From Pseudotabrizicola alkalilacus (GTDB taxonomy: Bacteria; Pseudomonadota; Alphaproteobacteria; Rhodobacterales; Rhodobacteraceae), in the NCBI RefSeq assembly GCF_003443995.1, contig NZ_QWEY01000005.1:1-64000 (forward strand): DNA of 64,000 nt, written 5' to 3'. A program made the translations under genes and the position numbers. The notes beneath the pieces were generated by a model. It was given only the letters and a program-made list of their open reading frames with translations. It was not told the DNA's origin and ran no database searches. How positions within the stretch are numbered: position 1 is the first letter of the stretch; every line of letters begins with the position of its first letter. Below are positions 17,191-26,300 of the stretch, piece after piece.

Positions 17191-20100
17191 TATCTGCGAC
17201 AAACACCTCGAACCTTTCCGTAGCCTTGTCGCGCATGACGCACCGCTCAGCCTCTGGCATTGTTTCGCGGGCGCGCATCGCGGATCTGGGCCTTAATGCG
17301 GCGCTTTTGCAAAGGCTCTCGGTTGCGCCAGGACACGCAGAATCGCTTCTGGCAGACCCGGTTTTTGAGACAGCAAAGCTGTGGAAACCCGCAGCCGAGA
17401 CTTTGGGTGAACTTTCCGGCACGTTGTTGGATCCTCTTTTGGTCACAGCTTTGGATCAAGCCCCCAAGTATCGTATGGAAAAAGGACTTAAGCCATATGC
17501 TCACCAGATGGCCGCTTGGCGCGCGAGCCTTGTAGATGAACAGTCGGTTCTTATCACCTCAGGCACAGGGTCGGGTAAGACCGAGTGCTTCCTGATCCCG
17601 ATCTTGAATGATCTGTTGGTGCGCACGCGCCCGGGTGGCGGTGTGCAGGCGATCCTACTTTATCCACTCAATGCTCTGATAGAAAGCCAGCGAGAACGTC
17701 TTATGACCTGGGCCGAGGGGCTGGGTGGACGAGTTCGCTTTGCACTTTACAATGGCGATACGCCCCAAACTGCCCGAAAGGCAGGCGAACAATCCAGCAA
17801 ATGCGAATTGAAGAACCGCAAGGATATTCGCGAAACGCCCCCCGATATTCTTGTGACCAATATCACCATGTTGGAATATCTGCTGCTGCGCACTCAGGAT
17901 CGTCAGATATTGAACGCATCCCAGGGTGCGCTGCGATGGATCGTGCTGGATGAAGCGCATTCCTATGTCGGGTCACAAGCGGCCGAGATGGCTTTGCTGC
18001 TGCGCCGCGTGCGTGCATCGTTCGGGGTGACCCCGCAGGAAGTGCGGCTGATGGCAACCTCAGCTACCATCGGCGGCGAAAGCAACGCGTTGGAAAAATT
18101 GCGCGAATTCGCAGCCGCATTGGCAGGGCAGTCGGTTGATCGTATCGCGGTAATCGAGGGGCAGGAGGATCGCCTGATCCTGACCGACCCGGGTGACGAT
18201 CTGCCGCTGGAAACGTCAGCGCTTCAAGGGCAGACAGCCGAGACCCTTTGGTCGATTTTGGCACCGCATCCAAAGCTCCAGACGTTGCTACAGAACATGG
18301 GCTCGACGAGCCTTGGTTTGGGAGAAATTTCGCAGATATTGTTCGGGGTTTCGACGCGCAAAGAAGACGCACAGGTGGTACTGGACTGCGCGGCGCGCGC
18401 TGAAAAGGCGGGCCGCCACCTGTTGCCATGGCGCGCACACGTGTTTCACCGCGCTCAGGGCGGCGTTTTCGCCTGCATTAACGCTGCGTGTTCGAATAGA
18501 GACGCAGAGTTGACAGCAGGCTGCGGCACTTGGCCTTTTGGGGCGCTGCATCTTGATCCGCGCCCGCAATGTGTGTGTGGCGCGCCGGTTTTCGAGGTGG
18601 TGTCATGTGCCTCTTGTGGAAAGCCTCATCTACAAGCGGTGCTGATTTCGGGCGCCCAACCGCGTTTTGAACTGCCGGAAACTCAGGAGGGGGACGATTT
18701 TGCACTGGATGCCGAACCTCAAGATGAGGACGATCAAGCGTCGGCACAGGCACTTTTAACGCGTGCAGGGGAAGATGGCTATCTCGCCTGGGTCGCCCAA
18801 GGAAGCGCTGAGATTTATGAAAACGGGCCACCCTCACAGGCGCAATCCTGGCAGGTCGGCGTGATAGAGCGTCCTGACGCGCGTAACTGCTGCGCCGATG
18901 CAGACAGAACTCGCCTCCAGGAATTGCGCTTTGGTCCAAACTTTTTTCTTGGCAACGCGTTGCCGCAGGCGCTCGAAGATCTGGCACCGGCTCAGGACAA
19001 GCTCGGTTTGCCAGCAGGAGGACGACGCGCGATCAGCTTCACAGACAGTCGGCAGGGAGTCGCAAGGCTCGCCGCAAAGCTGCAGCAAGACGCGGAACGA
19101 ACGCTAACGCGCTCTTTCTTATGGCATGCTGTGCAGGAAAAGCAGAGCTGTGGCGATCCAACGGAGGTCGCTACCCTGCAACGAAATATTGAGAGGTTCC
19201 GCGCGATTGATGCGGACGGTCTCGCCGAACAGATTATTGACACAGAGCAGAAGCTTGCACGCCTTGTTGGGTCTGTTTCGGAGCCGATTGCTTGGCCTGT
19301 GCTGATACGACGCTTTTCTGAACATGAGGAGTTGCGATCTTTCGCCGGCGAGATATGGCAAAGCCGCAAGCTAGGAGGTCGACTGGGTGGCAATTCACTC
19401 GAATTGGCGCAGATGTTTGTGCTGCGTGAACTGTTCCGTCGTCCAAAGGTGCAGAACAACCCCGAAACTATGGGCTTTGTTCGGCTTGTCTTTCCGGCGC
19501 TTGAGCGAGCAGTAAGAAGCGGCAACGTCCCGACACCTTTGGCGCAGGTTGGTGTGGATCGGCAGGGCTGGCTTGGACTGCTGCTTGCGTCAGTGGATTC
19601 GGTGTTTCGCGATCGGTTGGCAAGTCAGATCCCAGAATGGATGGTGCCGATCGTCTCCCCTCGATTTGGCAAATTAAATGTTATCATGTCGCGGCAGAAT
19701 ATGCGGGACGGAACCACTGAAAGAACCGCAAGTTTCTGGCCGGGACCGACTTGGACGACGAAGCAGTCGCGGGTTCAGGCATTGGTCTACGGCCTGATCA
19801 ATGGCACCCCCGACAATCCGCAGGATCAGGACTATGCTGCTGAAATCCTGGATGAGATGTGGGTGTTGATCACGCGGCATGTCGCACGCGACACGGGTGC
19901 GGGGCGTTGGCAACTAGACTTTGAGAAGGCCGCAGTTGCCAAACTTGATCGTGCTTGGGTCTGTCCAATAACCCGGCGGCCCTATGGCTGGTCGGTTGCC
20001 GCTCGCAGTCCCTATGATGTGAAACGCAAGATGGATGAGGTGCGGTTTCCTGATCTGCCGATTGCCAATGCTGGAGGGCTGGTAGAGTCGGATCAAAAGG

Positions 20101-23100
20101 CACTAAGCGAGTGGGTCGAAACTGATCCCCAGATTGCAGAGCTGCGGGTGCGTGGCCTGTGGAGCGATTTGCATGACCGCATTGCGACTTATCCTTCCTT
20201 CCTGCGGTCGCAAGAGCATTCGGCACAGATCGAACGGCCGGTTCTCAAAAGCTACGAAGACAAATTCAATGCAGGTAGAATTAATCTGTTGAACTGCTCT
20301 ACCACTATGGAAATGGGTGTGGACCTCAAGGCAGTGCAATTGGTGGTCAATGCAAACGTGCCACCCGCTTTGTCAAACTACCGTCAGCGGGTGGGTCGTG
20401 CAGGCCGCCAGCGCGAGGCATGGGCCTTTGGTTTGACTTTCTGCCGCGATCTACCCTTGGATCGGCAGGTCTTTTTTGCGCCGAAAGCCTTCCTTTCGCG
20501 ACCGATCACGGCACCCAAGGTTTGGCTGGAAAGTCCTCAGCTAGTGCAGCGTCATGTTAATGCTGCATTTTTGGCACATTGGATGGCGGCTTTCGGTGGC
20601 ACGAATATCAAGGCGAGCAGTGGCTCGTTTTTTGGCGCGGTAGATGATCTGGATGCTCCACAATCAGAGGCCGCAGCGGATAAGTTCTTGAGCGACCTGC
20701 GTGGCGAATGGGCAAAGTCAGTTGCAATTGTGGAGATGCTGTCTCCGCTTGTCACCGGCACCGCCTTGGAAGGGGACACTGCCGATCAGATGGTCGATCG
20801 CAGCGCCATCGCGCTGGAGCAGTTCATTTCCAGTTGGCGCCGCGAATATCGCGCGCTGTTGGCCAACAGTGACGGCGCAACAGAGGAAGAGGTTTCTCAG
20901 GCCTTTGCTTTGCGTGCCAAACGCATGGCGGGCGAATTTCTGCTTGGAGACTTGGCGCGTCGCGGGTTTACCCCGGCTTATGGATTTGCAACTGATGTGG
21001 TGACCTTCGATCCGCTGATTTCAGGGCATACCGATGATCGGCTGGAGATCAGTTACACCAAGCGTTCGGGTGCTTCGCGAGAGCTGCACCTAGCAATCCG
21101 AGAATATGCGCCGGGCAGTGAGGTCGTGATTGACGGCCTTGTCTATCAAAGCGAGGGCATTAGACCCGCATGGGGGGCGGACGCTGATGTTTCAAAGTTG
21201 GAGGACATGCTCGATCTGTGGGAATGCAAAAGCTGCCACGATTTCGGCATATCAAAGGGCGAACCTCTGACCATTTGTCGTTGTGGTTCGTCAGACATCA
21301 GGCGGACAAAAATCTTACGACCAACGGGCTTTCTGACCCGAAAAAGGCCCCATACCGGCTACGAGGCCTTGGCGCGCGCGCCTTTCGAACCGGCTCGGGT
21401 CTCGAGCGGAGCAGCCAGTTGGATCGCGCTACCGGATCCGTCGATTGGTCGGTATCGCCATGATCCCGCCGGGCTTGTTGTCTCGCTGTCGGGTGGAAAG
21501 CTTGGGGGCGGTTTTGCACTTTGCCTTTGCTGTGGTCGGGCCGAGCCAATGGCCTCACCGGAACAAGGTCTTAGGGCGGAAATTCCATCTGCGATCCTTC
21601 GCCACTTTCCGCTGGCGCGAAGCAGCGCAACCAAACTGACTCATGACGGCCACTGTCCCGGCGGATATACTGAGCCGCATAGGATCCAACGGCATATTCA
21701 TCTTGCACAAAATGCTTTCACCGATGTCTTCGAGCTTCAGCTTCCGGCAACTGCAACCGAGGCCACTGGTCTTGCTTTTGCAGCGGCAGTGCGAGAAGCG
21801 CTGGCCGAACGTTTGGGCGTCGAAAGCGGGGAGATCGGTGTTAGCGTGGGTCCAAGCTTGGGCGCTTCGGGCGAGGTGCGGGTATCGGCTTGGCTGCACG
21901 ACCGCGCTGCTGGAGGGGCCGGGCTGGTCGCCAGACTGACAGAGGCCGAAATGCTTCAGGCAATGATTGCCCGTGCGGAAAAGTTGCTGTCGTGCCAAGC
22001 AGAGTGTTCGCGCGGCTGTCCGTCCTGCATTCTGCAACCCGACCTTAGCCAGCGGGATATCCGTCTGGATCGTCCGGGTGCGCTGGACCTTGTTAGGTTT
22101 CTCATCTCGCATCTAGCCCTACCGCCCCAGTTGCAGGTTTTCGGTGACGGGACGCAAAGGATCGGTCAGCCAGTTATTGAACGGATCGAGAGGTTTGCGC
22201 GCTCGGGAGTGCTGCAAAGGCTGCACCTTTATCTGCACGGCACGCCAACAGATTGGGATCTTTCTGCTTGGGCAGCCTCCAAACGTTTTGCTCGACTTCG
22301 GGATGCTGGTGTAGCGATTGACGTGTATATCGAAACCCGAGCCTTGACCCATGCAGGGCTAGATCTTGCTGTGAAGCTGTCACTTTATCGGCTGGCTGAG
22401 GTCGCGCGAATTCATCACCTTCCGGAGCTACCACATGCCGGCGGACTCTCGGTGGTGGCGACCCTCGACACGAGATCGATTTCTGAAAGTTGTGCAGCAG
22501 CAAGCAACGGCGAGGCGACCCCTGGTCCGGATTGGGGGATGGGGAAAGGTGCGCCACTGGTTATAGGGCCTATGCAGGCACCGATGAGCAATGCTGTTCT
22601 GTCGCTAGAGCGGGTGATGGAGCTTGGAACGGGAAGTGGCAGAATACTGACCCCAGGTGCTGCGCTGGACGGCTCGGTCAAGGGGTTTGGGCAACGATTT
22701 TGGCGGTGGCTTTCAGGTCAGGCCCCGCTTGACCTTGCCGCGTTCCAAAGCTGTGGCGTCCGCGCCGTAAGCTATTCTGATCGCTATCTGCTGACGCCGA
22801 TGACCATGCTGCTGGCTGCGGAAGTTATTCGTGCCGTTCCGGGTGGAAAATCGGCTTCTGTCCGCGTGGATCTTGCACCTAGTGACGGGCGTCGCATTCA
22901 GCGCGACTTGCCCAGGGTTCATGATGCTTTTGACAACGACTTGCGGCGTGTTGAGGTGTTGGAGGCTTTGTTGCCCACGTCAAAAGTGAGCTTGGCGCAA
23001 CATCGCAACGATCTGCCACATCGCCGCGAGATGCGCCTTACGCTTGCTGACGGGCGGGAGTTCCGTTTGCTTTTGGATCAAGGTTTTGGTGCGTGGCGAG

Positions 23101-23237
23101 CGATTTCAACAACCAGTTACCGAGAGCTTATTCATGATTGGGATGCCTCTGGGGCGATTCAGGCCTCGGCTCTGAACGGTGCGGGCTTTTCAGTTTCGGG
23201 TGGTGATGAACCGATCATCTGGGGAAAGGCGCCATGA
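17187..23237 (+). CDS. Giant DEAD/DEAH helicase with DUF1998-type C terminus (DruE-like)
   Basis: A 2016-aa superfamily 2 helicase. A Q-like motif KPYAHQ precedes Walker A SGTGSGKT (about residues 125-132), and DEAH box VLDEAHSY is near 253. Motif III SAT is near 291, motif IV region RAISFTDSRQG near 613, and motifs V-VI TTMEMGVD and QRVGRAGRQ near 1035-1075. Cys pairs near 430-490 and 1348-1372 look like zinc ribbons inserted in the core. Near 1600 the cluster CQAECSRGCPSCIL is the MZB/DUF1998 signature of DruE, DrmB and related defence helicases. The protein likely translocates on phage DNA or remodels complexes with the other operon products. It overlaps both neighbours by ATGA. Confidence 0.85.
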   Translation: MISATNTSNLSVALSRMTHRSASGIVSRARIADLGLNAALLQRLSVAPGHAESLLADPVFETAKLWKPAAETLGELSGTLLDPLLVTALDQAPKYRMEKGLKPYAHQMAAWRASLVDEQSVLITSGTGSGKTECFLIPILNDLLVRTRPGGGVQAILLYPLNALIESQRERLMTWAEGLGGRVRFALYNGDTPQTARKAGEQSSKCELKNRKDIRETPPDILVTNITMLEYLLLRTQDRQILNASQGALRWIVLDEAHSYVGSQAAEMALLLRRVRASFGVTPQEVRLMATSATIGGESNALEKLREFAAALAGQSVDRIAVIEGQEDRLILTDPGDDLPLETSALQGQTAETLWSILAPHPKLQTLLQNMGSTSLGLGEISQILFGVSTRKEDAQVVLDCAARAEKAGRHLLPWRAHVFHRAQGGVFACINAACSNRDAELTAGCGTWPFGALHLDPRPQCVCGAPVFEVVSCASCGKPHLQAVLISGAQPRFELPETQEGDDFALDAEPQDEDDQASAQALLTRAGEDGYLAWVAQGSAEIYENGPPSQAQSWQVGVIERPDARNCCADADRTRLQELRFGPNFFLGNALPQALEDLAPAQDKLGLPAGGRRAISFTDSRQGVARLAAKLQQDAERTLTRSFLWHAVQEKQSCGDPTEVATLQRNIERFRAIDADGLAEQIIDTEQKLARLVGSVSEPIAWPVLIRRFSEHEELRSFAGEIWQSRKLGGRLGGNSLELAQMFVLRELFRRPKVQNNPETMGFVRLVFPALERAVRSGNVPTPLAQVGVDRQGWLGLLLASVDSVFRDRLASQIPEWMVPIVSPRFGKLNVIMSRQNMRDGTTERTASFWPGPTWTTKQSRVQALVYGLINGTPDNPQDQDYAAEILDEMWVLITRHVARDTGAGRWQLDFEKAAVAKLDRAWVCPITRRPYGWSVAARSPYDVKRKMDEVRFPDLPIANAGGLVESDQKALSEWVETDPQIAELRVRGLWSDLHDRIATYPSFLRSQEHSAQIERPVLKSYEDKFNAGRINLLNCSTTMEMGVDLKAVQLVVNANVPPALSNYRQRVGRAGRQREAWAFGLTFCRDLPLDRQVFFAPKAFLSRPITAPKVWLESPQLVQRHVNAAFLAHWMAAFGGTNIKASSGSFFGAVDDLDAPQSEAAADKFLSDLRGEWAKSVAIVEMLSPLVTGTALEGDTADQMVDRSAIALEQFISSWRREYRALLANSDGATEEEVSQAFALRAKRMAGEFLLGDLARRGFTPAYGFATDVVTFDPLISGHTDDRLEISYTKRSGASRELHLAIREYAPGSEVVIDGLVYQSEGIRPAWGADADVSKLEDMLDLWECKSCHDFGISKGEPLTICRCGSSDIRRTKILRPTGFLTRKRPHTGYEALARAPFEPARVSSGAASWIALPDPSIGRYRHDPAGLVVSLSGGKLGGGFALCLCCGRAEPMASPEQGLRAEIPSAILRHFPLARSSATKLTHDGHCPGGYTEPHRIQRHIHLAQNAFTDVFELQLPATATEATGLAFAAAVREALAERLGVESGEIGVSVGPSLGASGEVRVSAWLHDRAAGGAGLVARLTEAEMLQAMIARAEKLLSCQAECSRGCPSCILQPDLSQRDIRLDRPGALDLVRFLISHLALPPQLQVFGDGTQRIGQPVIERIERFARSGVLQRLHLYLHGTPTDWDLSAWAASKRFARLRDAGVAIDVYIETRALTHAGLDLAVKLSLYRLAEVARIHHLPELPHAGGLSVVATLDTRSISESCAAASNGEATPGPDWGMGKGAPLVIGPMQAPMSNAVLSLERVMELGTGSGRILTPGAALDGSVKGFGQRFWRWLSGQAPLDLAAFQSCGVRAVSYSDRYLLTPMTMLLAAEVIRAVPGGKSASVRVDLAPSDGRRIQRDLPRVHDAFDNDLRRVEVLEALLPTSKVSLAQHRNDLPHRREMRLTLADGREFRLLLDQGFGAWRAISTTSYRELIHDWDASGAIQASALNGAGFSVSGGDEPIIWGKAP

Positions 23238-23299
23238 CAAAGGGTCAGCCGCGTCCAACTGTGGGCACTATTAGCCTTGAGGAAGGGAAGCTTGCATGA
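23234..23299 (+). CDS. 21-codon micro-ORF coupling helicase to downstream genes
   Basis: ATG at 23234 overlaps the helicase stop (ATGA) and is preceded by GGGGAAAGG at a normal distance. It encodes MTKGQPRPTVGTISLEEGK plus two residues, stopping at 23297-23299. No family is recognised. Continuous overlap with both neighbours suggests it is translated, either as a small operon component or simply to carry ribosomes onward. Confidence 0.4.
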   Translation: MTKGQPRPTVGTISLEEGKLA

Positions 23300-23361
23300 T
23301 TAATTTCGCCAGACATGCTTTGTTGACAGCTGTGGAGTATTGGTTGGGAGAGGTTCTTTGA
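23296..23361 (+). CDS. Second 21-codon micro-ORF, possibly amphipathic helix
   Basis: ATG 23296 overlaps the stop of the preceding micro-ORF (ATGA), with AGGAAGGGAAG upstream. The product starts MINFARHALLTAVEYWLG and is mostly helix-forming and moderately hydrophobic. Its stop overlaps the TTG start of the giant ATPase (TTGA). It may be a genuine small protein, a leader peptide, or the detached N terminus of an ancestral longer ATPase gene. Confidence 0.4.
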   Translation: MINFARHALLTAVEYWLGEVL

Positions 23362-26300
23362 GTCCGCCGAATGATATCGAAAGTGGCTTGACGCCAGAAC
23401 TCCTCAAGGAAGTTCTTGAAATCATTCCGAGTGATCGCCGCACCTTTTCGGAATGTTTCGTTTTTGTCGACAAAGCGGGGAGGGCAAAAGACGAAGTCTT
23501 CTATGCCGCACTTCTCGATCGCATACAGTCGAGTGTGGTTTATTGTCGCTCACTCGAGTTGGCCTTTCAAAAATCCCCACGCGATAAGGAGCGCCAACGT
23601 GCGCCATCGGTGAGAATTGGCAAGTGGTTGCGGAACAGGTTTCTCAGTCATGGCATCACGTTCTCGGAATTTGCAGACCTTACAGACGATCAGATCGATG
23701 AAGTCTTTAGTGTGATGTCTCCGCTGGAAGCCGAGATTTTTCATTTGATGCGTCGTTTTAGTCAAGTTTCAAATGACGAAGCGCATCTATCACTGCCGAC
23801 GGCCTTGGAAACCACCGAACAACCGCAGTGGATGGTTCTTCGTGATGAACTTCGCGATGCGCTTAACATGTTGGATGATGCTGATACCGAAGCGGCGGGT
23901 CAAATTCTGGATCTTGCCAATCAACTATTGAGTGCCTGTGCAGATCACGAGCGCGCAGCGGTTTCGCGCAACGCAGTCGTTCTGCAAACGCTGCGTGAGA
24001 AGCTTCTAACCGATCTTGCTGCAGTTGAGGCGTTCTCTGGAGGCGTAGAGTTTCTGGCCAAGGTTAGAACGCTCGATACACGCGATGCCTTGGAACGGCT
24101 TGAGGGATTCGTAGTCTCGTTGGTAGGGGCGGCAGCGGTTCTTGCTGAAAAGGTGGCCGCGGCTCATGAAGCGACATTACTGGAGCAAACCGCGCGTTTG
24201 AACGCTGATTGCAGTCGTTCAGAGCTTATGGCCGCTTTGGACGCGGCGGAGCGGGCTGAAGGTGAAGAAAAAGCCGCCCATGAGAATTTTGAGAGGCTTG
24301 TGCAGCAGACACTAGATCAGCTTGATGTGCCAATATCGCAGGAGCTGAGCGCCGCTATTCAGCTTGCATCGGATGAAGAACGCCTACCCGAAAATGCGCA
24401 AGATGATCCTGTCGACATTTATGCGGCATTGCCGCCGACGACCGAGCGTGAGCCAGAACCGCAAGACGATCCGCTCCATGCGACTGTTCCCGGGGCCAAG
24501 AACGGACTTTCGGAAGAGAGGCAGTTCGAAGCCGAGCAGCCTGCTGCCATGGCGGAAAAGCGCACGAAACTGGCGGCGGTATTTGAAGATACATCTGCTA
24601 CGCTTTCTGTGAATATTTCACAGCCTGTTGAGCCAGAGGCAGATGAAGACCCTGCCGCAGTCTGGACGGGCCACAAGACTCTCGAAGATATGCTCGCTGT
24701 ATATCTTCATGATGGGGAACTTGCTCTGGCTTGGCATTTGGCTGATCTGGCTGAAGAGGCTGGACATGTTCCGCCAATCTCGCCGCTTTTGATCCGCGCG
24801 CTTGCTGCCGGTCCGACCATCACAGGTCCTTACGATCAATCAACTCAAGGCATGGGGGAATTGTTAGCGGCTGCCATGTCGGGCCTTGATCGGGCGGAGC
24901 AATCCGGTCCGTCTGCAAGCCGTCGGGCTAGAAGCATCGCCTTGGCGGCACTTATGCGGCCTGCACTTTTGTCTCGTGACACTAACGCCCGCGAGCTGCT
25001 GGCGAACCTGTCTTTGTCCGGCTCACTCTCGGACTATGCGGGGGTAGTCAACAGCTTGACAAGTCTGCGGCATGATTTTCAGCCCAGTATCGCAGAACTG
25101 ACCACCTTGGTAGGGGGCGAAAAAAAGCGTCTTTTGCCTGATGTTTTGGCATCCATTCAAGCATGGCTACCCGGGGCGCGTTCGGCGCGATGCATGCATG
25201 CGCCCTCGAACACAGTTCTGCACAAGGTTCTGTCCCTACAGGGAGATATGGGGGCACTCTTTGAAGCGGTGCAGAAAGATGATCTGCTGACCATTGAGGA
25301 AAGACTGGATTTTCTGCAAGGACTTGTGGAGACCAAGTATGTTGCGGAGCAGCTTGTGGCTGCCGAAGAAAAGGCACTCAACCGTCCCAAGGGAGATGCA
25401 ATCCGGGGCATGGCTCTTGATTGGATATGTCGGAAGTTGCGCGAAGGGGCCGAACTCATTCTTCGCTGGCGGACGGCCAAACAAGAGGATGGCAGGGTAG
25501 ACGATCGCCGCAAGGAAGATCTGCAGCGATACATGAGCAACTTACGTAAAGAGCTTGAACAGGTATCTATTGAATCCGATTGCGGTGATGGTCTTGATGC
25601 TGCCGTGCAGGCTTCTGTGGACAGGGCCATTCGAGAGATGCTCGCCATCCTTGATGGGCGACATGGCACCTCTGCCCCAGCGCGGATACCTGATACTTTG
25701 GAGCTCCCGTTGTTGCGATTGCCTGGTGAATGCCAGCCATTTGCGCCAGATGGCGCGGAATATGCGAAAGAGCGGGCGGTTCAGCGCAAGCTGCTTTTGA
25801 GCGCACTGACAACATCTGACGCGGTTGCGCTTGATGAGGTTTCGGCACTGCGACGGCATTTGGCCGATCATGCCATCTTGCCGGCGCGGAAAATTCTCTC
25901 AAGGGTTCAGCGATATGGCGAGCTTTCAGATGCTGAAATTGGAATGCTCCAGCAGGAACTGGACGAGAAACACCAAGAAGCTGTGGGTGCCGCGCGATCC
26001 GAAATTAAATCGCTGCGCCATGATCTGGAACCTCTGCAGAGCATTGACCTTACCACGTCGCAACAGATCCAACTCTGGCTCGACCGGCTTTCCGCAATAG
26101 CAGACGCTTTGGTCAGGAAGCCAGAAGCTGGGCCCGCATTGCCCATGGTTGATGGCCTTCGCACTCCGGATATTCCAGCAGATTTCCCACAATTGTCTTG
26201 GGTTCTCCAGGAAGGGCGCACGCTGCGCGACTCTGTGCGATCACGGATCATAGCTGACCAGAAGGGACGCTTAAATCGTCTGATCGACCGCTATACTGCC

